Assembly: GCF_024359525.1 (NCBI RefSeq)
Contig: NZ_JAKZEU010000003.1
Location: 62,001-126,000, forward strand
Direction: 5' to 3'
Length of the DNA: 64,000 nucleotides
Origin: Paracoccus albicereus
Lineage (GTDB): Bacteria; Pseudomonadota; Alphaproteobacteria; Rhodobacterales; Rhodobacteraceae
Shown here: positions 15,111-24,101 of the stretch, in pieces
How positions within the stretch are numbered: the first letter of the stretch is position 1
Layout of the letters: every line of letters starts with the position of its first letter
Position numbers and translations under genes: made by a program
Notes under the pieces: model-generated
What the model was told of the DNA's origin: nothing
The model's input: the letters and a program-made list of their open reading frames with translations, nothing else
The model's database searches: none

Positions 15111-16303
15111 CATGCCGCGCGCAGCCGCAACCGGGGCAGCGACAGCGCTGCCGAGACCCAGGCCAGCACCCCGCACAGCGCGATCGCCGCGACCATTCGC
15201 GCCGAGGTGTTGTTCATTAGCGGTCCGGTCACCGCGATCATCAGGCCGCCTGTCAACATCTGCGCCGTTCCACCCAGCGAGGACGCAAGCCCGGCGATGT
15301 CGGGATGCGGGTCGAGCGACATCACCATCGCTGTCGGGATCACCAGCCCCAAGAAGGAGTTCGCGATCAGCAACCCGATCACCACAACCGGCAGCGCGTC
15401 GATGCCCGCCCAGACCAGCGCGCAAAGCGCCAGCGTCGCGCCGGCAAACCCGGTGATGGCAAGCGAGATCACCCGCTCCATCCCATAGGTCTCGGCCAGC
15501 CGTCCGGCGAATTGCGAGGCAGTGAAAAAGCCCAGCGCGTTGATGGCGAAGGCGATGGAAAAGCCCGTCGGGCCCAACCCGTACTGCGACGTGTAGACGA
15601 AGCTCGCGGTGGCGATGAAGACGAAGAAGCTGGAGATCCCGAAGCCGCCGATCATCGTCAGACCCATGAAGCGGCGGTCGGTCAGCAGGCGACGCAAGCC
15701 GCACAGCATCGGGCGCAGACGGAACGGGCGACGGTTTTCAGGCGGCAGCGTCTCGGGCAGCACGAAGAGGATCAGGCCCAGGCTCAGCAGCGCCGCGATG
15801 GCGAGGACGCCGAAGATCTCGCGCCACCCGCCCCAGGCCAGCACCATCGATCCGGTCAACGGCGCGAGCATCGGCGAGATCGAGATGACGATCATGATGG
15901 CGGCCATCATCCGTGCCGCTGCCGGGCCGGTGGCCAGATCGCGGATTACTGCCCGCGGCACCGCCATCAGCGTGGCGGACCCCAGCGCCTGCAGGCCGCG
16001 CGCCGCGATCAGCCAGCCGAGGCTGGGCGCCATGGCAGCGCCGATCGTGGCGATCAGGAAAATCGTAACGCCGATCACCAGGGGCCGCTTGCGACCAAGC
16101 GCGTCGGCCATTGGCCCGTAGATCATCTGCGCGATCCCGAAGACGAGGAAATAGGACGTCAGCGTCAGCGCCGCCTGCGCCTCGGTCGCATCGAGATCGC
16201 GTGCGACCTGCGGCAGCGCAGGCAGATACATGTCGATCGCAAAAGGACCAACGGCGGAAAGAAGGCCCAGGATAAGGGCCATGCGGAACATGGGGTCGCG
16301 CAT
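15110..16303 (-). CDS. MFS multidrug exporter, Bcr/CflA family
   Basis: 397 residues, 12 predicted helices. N-terminal 'FAIDMYLPALPQVARDL' is the hallmark of Bcr/CflA drug:H+ antiporters, followed by the loop 2-3 MFS motif 'GPMADALGRKRPLVIG' near residue 75 and the motif C region with 'SISPMLAPLTGSMVLAWGGWREIF'. The ATG at 16303 is preferred over more distal frame positions because the helix pattern starts immediately. Family members export bicyclomycin, chloramphenicol, sulfonamides or cysteine-type metabolites; the substrate here is unknown. Divergent from tdk. Confidence 0.93.
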   Translation of the reverse strand: MRDPMFRMALILGLLSAVGPFAIDMYLPALPQVARDLDATEAQAALTLTSYFLVFGIAQMIYGPMADALGRKRPLVIGVTIFLIATIGAAMAPSLGWLIAARGLQALGSATLMAVPRAVIRDLATGPAAARMMAAIMIVISISPMLAPLTGSMVLAWGGWREIFGVLAIAALLSLGLILFVLPETLPPENRRPFRLRPMLCGLRRLLTDRRFMGLTMIGGFGISSFFVFIATASFVYTSQYGLGPTGFSIAFAINALGFFTASQFAGRLAETYGMERVISLAITGFAGATLALCALVWAGIDALPVVVIGLLIANSFLGLVIPTAMVMSLDPHPDIAGLASSLGGTAQMLTGGLMIAVTGPLMNNTSARMVAAIALCGVLAWVSAALSLPRLRLRAA

Positions 16304-16457
16304 CGGATGACCTGAATGTTGCTTGGGATGGCGCGGCAGGCTGGAACGGCTTTCGCCCGTGGCCACCGCAATGATCTGCCAGCTTCCGTCCGTGATGGCA
16401 AGACGCGCGCTGGCCCCCGCTTGCCCGACGCCTCGGCCGGCGCTATGGGCAGGCGCG

Positions 16458-17027
16458 ATGGCCAAGCTTTACTTCCACTACTCGACCATGAACGCGGGCA
16501 AGAGCACGCTGTTGCTGCAGGCGTCCTACAACTATCGCGAGCGGGGGATGGCGACGCTGCTTCTGACGGCCGCGCTGGACGATCGCGCGGGCAATGGGCG
16601 GATCGCCAGCCGCATCGGAATAGCGGACGACGCGCTGACCTTCGCGCAGGAGACCGATCTGTTCGCGCTCGTTGCCGCTCAGCCGACGCCTGCTTGCCTC
16701 TTCGTGGACGAAGCGCAATTCCTGACAGCAGATCAGGTCTGGCAACTGGCGCGTGTGGCCGATGACCGAGACATCCCCGTCATGTGCTACGGGCTGCGGG
16801 TCGATTTTCGTGGCCAGCTCTTTCCCGGCTCGGCCGCGCTTCTGGCGCTGGCCGACAATCTTCGCGAGGTCCGCACGATCTGCCATTGCGGGCGAAAGGC
16901 CACGATGGTGATCCGCCGCGACGATGAGGGCCGCGCGATCACCGAAGGTGCGCAGGTGCAGGTCGGTGGAAACGAGACCTACGTTTCGCTTTGCCGCCGC
17001 CATTGGCGCGAGGCGGTCGGCGCTTGA
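16458..17027 (+). CDS. tdk: Thymidine kinase
   Basis: 189 residues, close to the type II thymidine kinase length. It phosphorylates thymidine to dTMP in the salvage pathway. Seen: N-terminal 'KLYFHYSTMNAGKST' with the P-loop (MNAGKS), the Walker B-like 'CLFVDEAQFL' near residue 83 with the catalytic Glu, 'CYGLRVDFRGQLFPGS' (lasso and substrate region), and zinc-type cysteines at 'CHCGRKA' and 'CRRHW'. Start at the ATG at 16458, with upstream codons reading into the divergent MFS promoter. Not part of an obvious operon. Confidence 0.96.
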   Translation: MAKLYFHYSTMNAGKSTLLLQASYNYRERGMATLLLTAALDDRAGNGRIASRIGIADDALTFAQETDLFALVAAQPTPACLFVDEAQFLTADQVWQLARVADDRDIPVMCYGLRVDFRGQLFPGSAALLALADNLREVRTICHCGRKATMVIRRDDEGRAITEGAQVQVGGNETYVSLCRRHWREAVGA

Positions 17028-17158
17028 GCGCCAACTGAACATTCCCTCGCGGGTACAGGCAACGTTGCGGCGCCCCCGCCCATGCTGTAATTCTTCAGAC
17101 AAAACACGATCAGGCAACACTTCGATCAGGCCCGATCCCGTCAGGCAAGGAAACCCCG

Positions 17159-18334
17159 ATGCGCGCCCGTCTGTTCCCCATCCTTTCCATCATTCTCGCG
17201 GTTCTCGCCCTGCCCGTCCGCGCGCAGGACGCGATCAGCTTCGACACGAACGCCCGCGCGGCCTGGGTCTACGACGTGGCGACCGGCACCGTGCTGATGG
17301 AAAAGAACGCCGATGAGCCGCTGCCTCCCGCCAGCATGTCGAAGCTGATGACGCTTAACATGCTGTTCGAGGCACTGCATGACGGACGCGTCACGATGGA
17401 CACGGCCTTCCCGGTCTCGGTCAAGGCCTGGAAGATGGGCGGGTCCAAGATGTTCGTCGAACCCGCCGACCGCCCCACGGTCGAAGAGCTGATCCACGGC
17501 ATCATCATCAATTCGGGCAACGATGCCTGCGTGGTCGTTGCCGAGGGGCTGGCCGGAACCGAGGAAGCCTTCGCGCGCCAGATGAACGAGCGCGCCACGC
17601 AGCTGGGATTGACCAACTCGCATTTCGTGAACGCATCGGGCTGGCCCGCGCCGGGTCACGAAATGTCGGTTCACGATCTGGGGATGCTCGCCACGCACAT
17701 GATCGAGGACTTTCCCGAACTCTACGAAAACTTCGCGCTGACCGAATACAACTACAAGAACCGCGTGCCCTCGAACGCCAATAACCGCAACCCGCTGCTG
17801 GGTCTGGGCAACGGCGAATGGACCGCGGACGGTCTGAAGACGGGCCACACCGAAGAGGCGGGCTACGGCCTCGTCGGCTCGGCCGTCCAGGGCGACCGGC
17901 GCATCGTCTTCGTTCTGGCGGGCCTGCCCAGCGACAGCGCCCGCGCGCAGGAAGCAGAGCAGATCGCCAACTGGGCGTTCCGACAGTTCACGATGAAGAC
18001 GCTGGTCCCGAAAGGCGAAACCGTCGCCCAGGCGCCGGTCTGGCTGGGAACCAGCGGCCGGGTCGCCCTGACCACGCGCGAAGGCGTGCGGGTCCTGATC
18101 CCTGCCGGCCAGCAGGAAAGCGTCACGGCCGAGGCGGTCTATCGCTCGCCCTTGCCCGCCCCGATCGCGGCGGGCGATCATCTGGGCGATCTGGTCGTGA
18201 CGATCCCCGGCGCGGGCGAGGCGAAGACGCCGCTGATTGCGGCAAGCGACGTGCCCGAGGCAGGGTTTCTGGGCCGGATGAAGGGCGCCGCAATGCGCCT
18301 TGGCCAACGCGCGATGGATGCCGCGGGAAGCTGA
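17159..18334 (+). CDS. D-alanyl-D-alanine carboxypeptidase (DacA/DacC type, PBP5/6-like)
   Basis: 391 residues. An N-terminal signal peptide (cleavage around ALPVRA-QD) is followed by the penicillin-binding catalytic domain: SMSK (Ser59, Lys62) as the nucleophile motif, SGN near residue 119 and KTG near residue 227. The C-terminal beta-sandwich and a final amphipathic helix ('FLGRMKGAAMRLGQRAM') fit membrane-surface attachment as in PBP5. It trims terminal D-Ala from peptidoglycan pentapeptides in the periplasm. AAGGAAA precedes the ATG. Its TGA overlaps the tmk start (TGATG), so it heads a five- to six-gene unit. Confidence 0.96.
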   Translation: MRARLFPILSIILAVLALPVRAQDAISFDTNARAAWVYDVATGTVLMEKNADEPLPPASMSKLMTLNMLFEALHDGRVTMDTAFPVSVKAWKMGGSKMFVEPADRPTVEELIHGIIINSGNDACVVVAEGLAGTEEAFARQMNERATQLGLTNSHFVNASGWPAPGHEMSVHDLGMLATHMIEDFPELYENFALTEYNYKNRVPSNANNRNPLLGLGNGEWTADGLKTGHTEEAGYGLVGSAVQGDRRIVFVLAGLPSDSARAQEAEQIANWAFRQFTMKTLVPKGETVAQAPVWLGTSGRVALTTREGVRVLIPAGQQESVTAEAVYRSPLPAPIAAGDHLGDLVVTIPGAGEAKTPLIAASDVPEAGFLGRMKGAAMRLGQRAMDAAGS

Positions 18335-18930
18335 TGTTCATCAGCTTCGAGGGGATCGACGGCTGCGGCAAGTCGACGCAGGCGCGGCTTCTGGCCGAGA
18401 CCCTGCGAGCGCAGGGCCGGACGGTGGTACTGACCCGTGAGCCCGGCGGCAGCCAGGGCGCCGAAGAGATCCGGCGCCTGCTGGTCGAGGGCGGCGGCGA
18501 CCGTTGGTCGGGCGAAACCGAGGCGCTGCTGTTCACCGCGGCACGCCGGGATCACCTTGAACGCACGATCCGTCCGGCGCTGGCCGCAGGCCAGACCGTC
18601 ATCACCGACCGCTTCGCCGACAGCACCCGCGTCTATCAGGGTGCGGCGCGTGGCGAGCTGCGGGACTTCGTGGACCGCCTGCACGACCTTGCCATCGGGA
18701 TCGAGCCGGACCTTACGCTGGTGATCGACCTTGATCCCGAAACGGGGCTGCGACGCGCCGGTGGACGTGCCGGCCGCGAGGATCGTTTTGAAAGCCTCGG
18801 CCTCGACTTTCAGCAACGGTTGGCGCAGGGCTTTCGCGCATTGGCCTCGCAGTTCCACGACCGCGTCAGGCTGATCGACGGATCGGGCAGCGCGGATGAT
18901 GTCGCACGGCGCGTACTGGCCGCGCTGTGA
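18334..18930 (+). CDS. tmk: Thymidylate kinase
   Basis: 198 residues. Phosphorylates dTMP to dTDP for DNA synthesis. N-terminal P-loop 'FEGIDGCGKSTQ', 'TREPGGS' as the dTMP-binding motif, 'DRFADSTRVYQG' near residue 91 and a Gly/Arg-rich LID region 'GGRAGREDRFE' are all present. The ATG overlaps the stop of the carboxypeptidase gene by one base, and its own stop overlaps the GTG of holB. Grouping of tmk with holB is widespread, linking nucleotide supply to the replisome. Confidence 0.97.
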   Translation: MFISFEGIDGCGKSTQARLLAETLRAQGRTVVLTREPGGSQGAEEIRRLLVEGGGDRWSGETEALLFTAARRDHLERTIRPALAAGQTVITDRFADSTRVYQGAARGELRDFVDRLHDLAIGIEPDLTLVIDLDPETGLRRAGGRAGREDRFESLGLDFQQRLAQGFRALASQFHDRVRLIDGSGSADDVARRVLAAL

Positions 18931-20045
18931 CCGACCCCGAGGATATTCCCGAACCCGACCGTGTTCCGGGCGCGCCTCATCCGCGCCACGCTGCACGCGT
19001 CGTCGGTCAGGACGCCGCCGTCGCCCAGTTCGTCGAGGCCGCGGGATCGGGACGGCTGCACCATGCCTGGCTGCTGACCGGGCCGCGCGGTGTCGGCAAG
19101 GCGACACTGGCCTGGGCCATCGCGCGCTGGCTGCTGTCCGAAAGCGGGACCCGGGACTTGACCGCATCCGAGGATGCGCCCGAAGTGCGCCGTCTGCGGG
19201 CGCTGTCGGAACCGCGGCTGTCGCTGATCCGCCGGCCTTGGGACGACAAGGCGGGCCGGCTGCGCGCCGAGATCACGGTCGAGGAAGTCCGGCGCCTGCT
19301 GTCCTTCTTCCACATGAGCGCGGCCGAGGGCGGACGCCGCATCGCCATCGTGGACGCCGCCGACGAGATGAACACATCGGCCGCCAACGCGCTGCTGAAA
19401 ATGCTGGAAGAGCCGCCGAAGGACGCGCTGATCCTGCTGGTCGCGCACCAGCCCGCGCGGCTTCTGCCGACGATCCGGTCGCGCTGCCGGGAATTGCGCC
19501 TGACCCCGCTTGCGCCGGGCGACATGGAAACCGTTTTGAGCGGCATCGGGGCCGAAGGCGATGCCGAGAAGCTGTCTGCGCTGGCCGGCGGCTCGGTCGG
19601 CGAGGCGCTGCGGCTGGTTGGACAGGACGGGCTTACCCATTACCAGCGGATCGTCGATCTGTTCGCGACGCTGCCGCAGATGGACCGTGTCGCCGCCGCG
19701 GCGCTTGCGGACGCAGCGGGCAAGCGACCGGGCGCCGACGGCGATCCCTTCGATCTGACGGTGACGCTTCTGGACCGTTTCCTCACGCGGATGGCGCGCG
19801 CCGGACTGATGGGCGCGCCGGTGCCGCAGGCGGCGGATGGCGAAGGTCGGCTGATGGCGCGGCTGTCGCCCGACGCGCGGGCGGCACGGGACTGGGCCGG
19901 CGCGCAGGCCGATCTGTCGGCACGCGCGCGGGCCGGGCGGGCGGTGAACCTTGACCCCGCCGCACTGGTCATGGATATGCTGACCCAGCTGGCGCATCTG
20001 CCGCCGGCGCAATCAGCCCCTGCCCGACCTTCAACGGTGTCCTGA
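18927..20045 (+). CDS. holB: DNA polymerase III subunit delta'
   Basis: 372 residues, GTG start overlapping the tmk stop (GTGA). An AAA+ clamp-loader subunit: 'TGPRGVGKATLAWAIARWLL' near residue 51 is its P-loop region, 'NTSAANALLKMLEEPPKDALILLVAHQPARLLPTIRSRCRE' contains the sensor 1 and SRC motif shared with DnaX (given here as two family landmarks, NALLKxLEEPP and IRSRC). It lacks the zinc-binding Cys cluster of DnaX. It works in the gamma complex that loads the beta clamp. Ends one base before tatD. Confidence 0.95.
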   Translation: MTDPEDIPEPDRVPGAPHPRHAARVVGQDAAVAQFVEAAGSGRLHHAWLLTGPRGVGKATLAWAIARWLLSESGTRDLTASEDAPEVRRLRALSEPRLSLIRRPWDDKAGRLRAEITVEEVRRLLSFFHMSAAEGGRRIAIVDAADEMNTSAANALLKMLEEPPKDALILLVAHQPARLLPTIRSRCRELRLTPLAPGDMETVLSGIGAEGDAEKLSALAGGSVGEALRLVGQDGLTHYQRIVDLFATLPQMDRVAAAALADAAGKRPGADGDPFDLTVTLLDRFLTRMARAGLMGAPVPQAADGEGRLMARLSPDARAARDWAGAQADLSARARAGRAVNLDPAALVMDMLTQLAHLPPAQSAPARPSTVS

Positions 20046-20046
20046 C

Positions 20047-20850
20047 ATGACCGATGCGCCCGCAGCCATCGTCGACAGCCATTGTCATCTCGATTTTCCC
20101 GACTTCGACGGTCAGCACGCCGAGCTGATCGCGCGGGCCCGCGCGGCGGGCGTGACGCGCATGGTCACGATCTGCACGAAGCTGCGCACAGAACCGACCG
20201 TCCGCGCGCTGGCCGAGGCGCATGAGGGTGTGTTCTACGCCGCCGGCACCCATCCGATGAGCGTCGCAGACGAGCCGATGGCGACGGTCGAGGAACTGGT
20301 CGCGCTGGCCGCTCATCCGAAATTCGTCGGCATCGGCGAGACGGGCCTCGATTACCACTACACCGCCGACAGCGCGAGCGCACAGCAAGAAAGCCTGCGC
20401 ATCCATATCGAGGCCGCGCGCCAGACCCGGCTGCCGCTGATCATACACGCGCGCGACGCCGATGACGACATGGCCCGCATCCTGACCGAGGAACATCGGG
20501 CGGGCGCCTATTTCTGCGTCATGCATTGTTTCAGCAGCGGACCGGGGCTCGCCAAGGCAGCGCTGGATCTGGGCTTTTACCTGTCGATGTCGGGGATCGC
20601 GGCCTTCCCACGCTCGCAGGACCTGCGCGACATCTTCGCTTCGGCCCCCGTGGACCGGATCCTGGTCGAGACCGACAGCCCCTATCTTGCCCCACCGCCC
20701 CACCGCGGCAAGCGCAACGAACCGGCTTACGTGGCCAAGACCGCAGCCGTCGGCGCAGAGGTCTTCGGAATGGACTACGCCGATTTCGCGCGAGTGACGT
20801 CCGAGAATTTCGAGCGGCTGTTCTGGAAGGTCGCGGAGGCGCTGGCTTGA
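20047..20850 (+). CDS. TatD family metal-dependent hydrolase (DNase-like)
   Basis: 267 residues. Metal-binding pattern of the TatD amidohydrolase fold: 'DSHCHLDF' at the N-terminus, 'GETGLDYHY' near residue 97, 'IHARDADDD' near residue 135, 'MHCFSS' and the C-terminal 'ETDSPYLAPPPHRGKRNEP'. Characterised members are 3'-5' exonucleases on single-stranded DNA or RNA or D-aminoacyl hydrolases. It sits between holB and a metallo-beta-lactamase gene, the standard neighbourhood of the YcfH branch. One base separates it from holB. Confidence 0.95.
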   Translation: MTDAPAAIVDSHCHLDFPDFDGQHAELIARARAAGVTRMVTICTKLRTEPTVRALAEAHEGVFYAAGTHPMSVADEPMATVEELVALAAHPKFVGIGETGLDYHYTADSASAQQESLRIHIEAARQTRLPLIIHARDADDDMARILTEEHRAGAYFCVMHCFSSGPGLAKAALDLGFYLSMSGIAAFPRSQDLRDIFASAPVDRILVETDSPYLAPPPHRGKRNEPAYVAKTAAVGAEVFGMDYADFARVTSENFERLFWKVAEALA

Positions 20851-21653
20851 TCCGTGCCACGATCCTCGGCTGTGGGTCGTCTGGCGGCGTGCCGCGCATC
20901 GGCGATCGCTGGGGGGCCTGCGATCCGGCGAACCCCAAGAACCGCCGCCGCCGCTGTTCGCTTCTGGTCGAGCGGATCGGGCCCGGCGGCACGACCCGCG
21001 TGCTGATCGACACCGGTCCCGACCTGGTCGTGCAGATGCTGGATGCCGGGGTCGAGACGGTGGATGCGGTGGTCTACACCCATGCCCATGCCGACCATAT
21101 CCACGGCATCGATGACCTGCGGCAACTGGCCTACAACGCGGGTGAGCGCCTGCAGGCCTGGGCCGACGCGCCGACCACGCAAGCCCTGTCCGAACGCTTC
21201 GGCTACATCTTCGAGACACCGCCGGGGTCGGGCTACCCGCCGGTTGCCGATCTGAACCCGATCGAGGGTCCCTTCCAGATCAACGGCAATGGCGGGGCGC
21301 TGACATTCCAGCCGATCCCTGTCCAGCATGGCCGCATCACCGCGCTCGGCTTCCGGATCGGCGGGCTCGTCTATGTGCCCGACGTTTCCGACATCTCGGA
21401 AACCTCGTGGCCGCTGGTCGAGCGTGCGGACGTGTTCATCTGCGACGCGCTGCGCGACACGCCGCATCCCAGCCACGCCCATCTTGCGCTGACGCTGGAG
21501 TGGATGGAGCGTGCGGCCCCGGCACGTGGGATCATCACCAACATGCATATCGACCTGGATTACCAGGCGGTGACGGACGCGACGCCCGATCATATCCAGC
21601 CCGCCTTCGACGGGATGGTGATCGAGATCGGCGCCGGGACCACCGAGGGATGA
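20847..21653 (+). CDS. MBL-fold metallohydrolase (PhnP-like phosphodiesterase)
   Basis: 268 residues. 'LGCGSSGGVPRIG' and the basic 'NRRRRCSLLVE' at the N-terminus, plus 'YTHAHADHIHGIDDLR' (the HxHxDH zinc motif) near residue 77, identify the PhnP-type branch of metallo-beta-lactamases, which cleave cyclic nucleotide-like phosphodiesters. The start is TTG overlapping the tatD stop (TTGA); GGAGG at 20835-20839 with seven bases' spacing supports it over any later codon. No phn genes are nearby, so a housekeeping role is more likely than phosphonate use. Confidence 0.92.
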   Translation: MIRATILGCGSSGGVPRIGDRWGACDPANPKNRRRRCSLLVERIGPGGTTRVLIDTGPDLVVQMLDAGVETVDAVVYTHAHADHIHGIDDLRQLAYNAGERLQAWADAPTTQALSERFGYIFETPPGSGYPPVADLNPIEGPFQINGNGGALTFQPIPVQHGRITALGFRIGGLVYVPDVSDISETSWPLVERADVFICDALRDTPHPSHAHLALTLEWMERAAPARGIITNMHIDLDYQAVTDATPDHIQPAFDGMVIEIGAGTTEG

Positions 21654-22594
21654 GTTCGCTCTTCACCGTCATCCTGCCGGTCTTCCTGGTCGTCGGCTTC
21701 GGCTGGGTGGTGACCTGGCGCGGCTGGTTCAGCGACGCGGGCGTCGATGGCGTGATGTCGTTTGCGCAGAATTTCGCGGTACCGGTGCTGCTGTTTTCCT
21801 CGATCGCGCGGCTGGATCTCGGGTCGGGCTTCGACCCGCGTCTGCTGTTGGCGTTCTACGCGGGCGCCTTCGCGAGCTTCTTCGTGGGCTGGTGGGGGGC
21901 GCGGCGCTTCTTTGGCCGGAACCCGATCGACTGCGTCGCCATCGGCTTCGTCTGCCTGTTTTCCAACACCCTGCTGCTGGGCATTCCGATCACCGAACGC
22001 GCCTTCGGACCAGACGCGCTGACTGGCAACTGGGCGATCATCGCGGTCCATTCGCCGCTGCTCTACACGTTCGGGATCACGATGATGGAATTCACCCTGG
22101 CGCGCGGCAAGGGCCTGCCGGTGGGTCGGCTGGCGCTTCGCGCGCTGCGCGGTGTGCTGCAGACGCCGCTTGTCATCGGCATCCTCAGCGGGCTGGCGAT
22201 GAACCTGCTGACGCAGGCGGGACTGGCGATGCCCGAAGGGTTCTGGGCGGCGGTCGACATGATCGCGCGCGCGGCGATCCCGGCGGCCCTGTTCGGGCTG
22301 GGCGGTGTGCTGCACCGCTACAAGCCCGAAGGCGACATGGCCACGATCACCATGTGCTGCGCTTGCGCGCTGGTGCTGCATCCGGCGATCACCTTTGCGA
22401 TCGGGCTCGGGACAGGGCTGGACGTGGCGGGGATGCGGTCGGCCGTGGTGACGGCGGCGATGGCGCCGGGGGTCAACGCCTACATTTTCGCCAACATCTA
22501 CGGCGTGGCCAAGCGCGTTGCGGCCTCGACCGTGCTGGTGGCGACGGGCCTGTCGATCCTGACCACCTGGCTGTGGCTGAGCCTGTTGCCCTAG
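21650..22594 (+). CDS. AEC family transporter (auxin-efflux-carrier type)
   Basis: 314 residues with about ten membrane helices. The start overlaps the previous stop by four bases, GAGGG precedes it. The pattern 'VILPVFLVVGFGWV' at the N-terminus and 'GVLQTPLVIGILSGLAMN' in the middle, followed by 'PAALFGLGGVLHRY', is typical of AEC carriers, which move malonate, malate or other organic anions. The stop TAG shares the tetramer CTAG with the stop of the convergent hemerythrin-like gene. Substrate unknown. Confidence 0.9.
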   Translation: MSSLFTVILPVFLVVGFGWVVTWRGWFSDAGVDGVMSFAQNFAVPVLLFSSIARLDLGSGFDPRLLLAFYAGAFASFFVGWWGARRFFGRNPIDCVAIGFVCLFSNTLLLGIPITERAFGPDALTGNWAIIAVHSPLLYTFGITMMEFTLARGKGLPVGRLALRALRGVLQTPLVIGILSGLAMNLLTQAGLAMPEGFWAAVDMIARAAIPAALFGLGGVLHRYKPEGDMATITMCCACALVLHPAITFAIGLGTGLDVAGMRSAVVTAAMAPGVNAYIFANIYGVAKRVAASTVLVATGLSILTTWLWLSLLP

Positions 22595-23151
22595 ATCGCC
22601 ATGCCACTGGCGCCGAGCGCCGGCGCCAGTTCGACCTCTTCATAGCCGAAGTGCGACCGGATCGCGCGATCAAGGCGGTTGAACACGGTCGAGCAGTCGG
22701 CGAAGGCTTCGGGTGCGCCATCCTCGGCCAGACGGTCAGCCGCCAGGCGCAAATCGCCGATCAGCGCGTGGATGACCTTATGCTCGGCGATCAACCGGTC
22801 GATCACCGCGCGCAGACCGGCATTCGCGCCCTCGGCCAGCGAGGGGAACATCCACTGCTCCTCGATGTCGTGGTGGTTCTGCAAAAGCGCGCATTCGCGG
22901 CCGCAGACCGTCCCGAACAACGACAGATTCTCGGTCAGCGACAGGCCGGCGATGGCCGAGGGCAGCTTGTCCGGCGTGGCGATGCCCGCGCGGATATCGC
23001 CCATCAGGCGCGCGACGGCTGACAGTTCCTGCCGGTACATCCGATGGATCATCGACAGGCGCTTGCCCTCGATCTCCTGCAAGGGCGTCAGGCCGGGGAC
23101 CGGCGGAGCCTTGGGGCGCGCCGCGTCGTCTTCCAGTTCTTCCGGCGTCAT
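22591..23151 (-). CDS. Hemerythrin-like (HHE domain) protein
   Basis: 186 residues. After about 35 variable residues a four-helix HHE pattern appears: 'MIHRMYRQEL', 'NHHDIEEQWMFP', 'EHKVIHALI' and 'IRSHFGYEEVELAP', giving His and Glu/Asp residues in the spacing of a di-iron site. Bacterial homologues sense or store oxygen or nitric oxide, or protect iron-sulfur clusters. The ATG at 23151 overlaps the permease stop by four bases, so it is the last gene of the polyamine-type ABC operon. That link is unusual. Whether it binds iron is not shown here. Confidence 0.82.
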   Translation of the reverse strand: MTPEELEDDAARPKAPPVPGLTPLQEIEGKRLSMIHRMYRQELSAVARLMGDIRAGIATPDKLPSAIAGLSLTENLSLFGTVCGRECALLQNHHDIEEQWMFPSLAEGANAGLRAVIDRLIAEHKVIHALIGDLRLAADRLAEDGAPEAFADCSTVFNRLDRAIRSHFGYEEVELAPALGASGMAI

Positions 23152-24098
23152 TGCGGGGTCAGCCCCCTCAGCCTTTCCGAGCGGCGGCGCAGCATTTCGA
23201 CCGTGGTCAGCAGCGCGATGGAAAACAGAACGAGGATCGTCGCAACCGCGAGAATGGCGGGGCTGATCTGTTCGCGGATGCCGTTCCACATCTGCCGCGG
23301 GATGGTCTGCTGGTCGGGGCCGGCGATGAACAGGACCGCCACCACCTCATCGAACGACGTCACGAAGGCAAAAAGCGCGCCGGAAATCACGCCGGGCAGG
23401 ATCAGCGGCATGGTGATCTTGAAGAAGGTCCGCCGCGGACTGGCACCCAGGCTGGCCGAGGCACGGTTCAGCGACTGATCGAAGCCCACCAGCGTCGCGG
23501 TCACGGTGATGATCACGAAGGGAATGCCCAGTGTCGCATGGGCCAGGATCACGCCCAGATAGGTGCCGGCCAGCCGCCCGCACTGGCCCGAATGGCCGAA
23601 CACGGTCAGCATCGAGCAAGGGTTCGAGTAGAAGAAGAACATCCCCGTCGCGGTGATGATCAGCGGCACGATCATGGGCGAAATCATGATCGCCATGATC
23701 GGGCGGCGGAACGGCATTTCCGGCCGCGACAGACCCAGTGCGGCCAGCGTGCCAAGGAAAGTCGCGAGGATGGTCGAGAAGAAGCCGATGATGATCGAGT
23801 TCTTGGCCGCGTTCACCCATTTCGCGTTGGCCCAGGTGTCCGCCCAGAAGGCGGTGCCCGTCGCATCGGGGTTCTGCATCCCGAAGGTCAGCAGGCTGCG
23901 ATACCAGCGCAGCGAATAACCCTCGGGGTCGAAGCTGCGCATCTTTTCGGTGAAGGTGAAATAGGGCTCGGCGTTGAAGGACAGCGGGATGATGACCACG
24001 ATCGGTGCGATCAGGAAGAAGAAGATCAGCCCGCAGATCACCAGATAGGCCCAGTGCCAGATCCGCTCTAGCGGCGATGCATAGGTTGGAAGCGCCAT
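23148..24098 (-). CDS. Spermidine/putrescine-type ABC transporter permease (PotC-like)
   Basis: 316 residues with about six helices. 'FFFLIAPIVVIIPLSFN' marks the first membrane segment, the family pattern with 'FMSFDEVV'-like 'FVTSFDEVVAVLFIAGP' lies near residue 240, and the loop 'LNRASASLGASPRRTFFKITMPLILPG' is the ATPase contact. It pairs with the next upstream permease (24102). Gap of three bases to that gene. The extra segment between helices, about residues 60-100, is somewhat longer than in E. coli PotC. Confidence 0.93.
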   Translation of the reverse strand: MALPTYASPLERIWHWAYLVICGLIFFFLIAPIVVIIPLSFNAEPYFTFTEKMRSFDPEGYSLRWYRSLLTFGMQNPDATGTAFWADTWANAKWVNAAKNSIIIGFFSTILATFLGTLAALGLSRPEMPFRRPIMAIMISPMIVPLIITATGMFFFYSNPCSMLTVFGHSGQCGRLAGTYLGVILAHATLGIPFVIITVTATLVGFDQSLNRASASLGASPRRTFFKITMPLILPGVISGALFAFVTSFDEVVAVLFIAGPDQQTIPRQMWNGIREQISPAILAVATILVLFSIALLTTVEMLRRRSERLRGLTPQ

Positions 24099-24101
24099 GG
24101 C

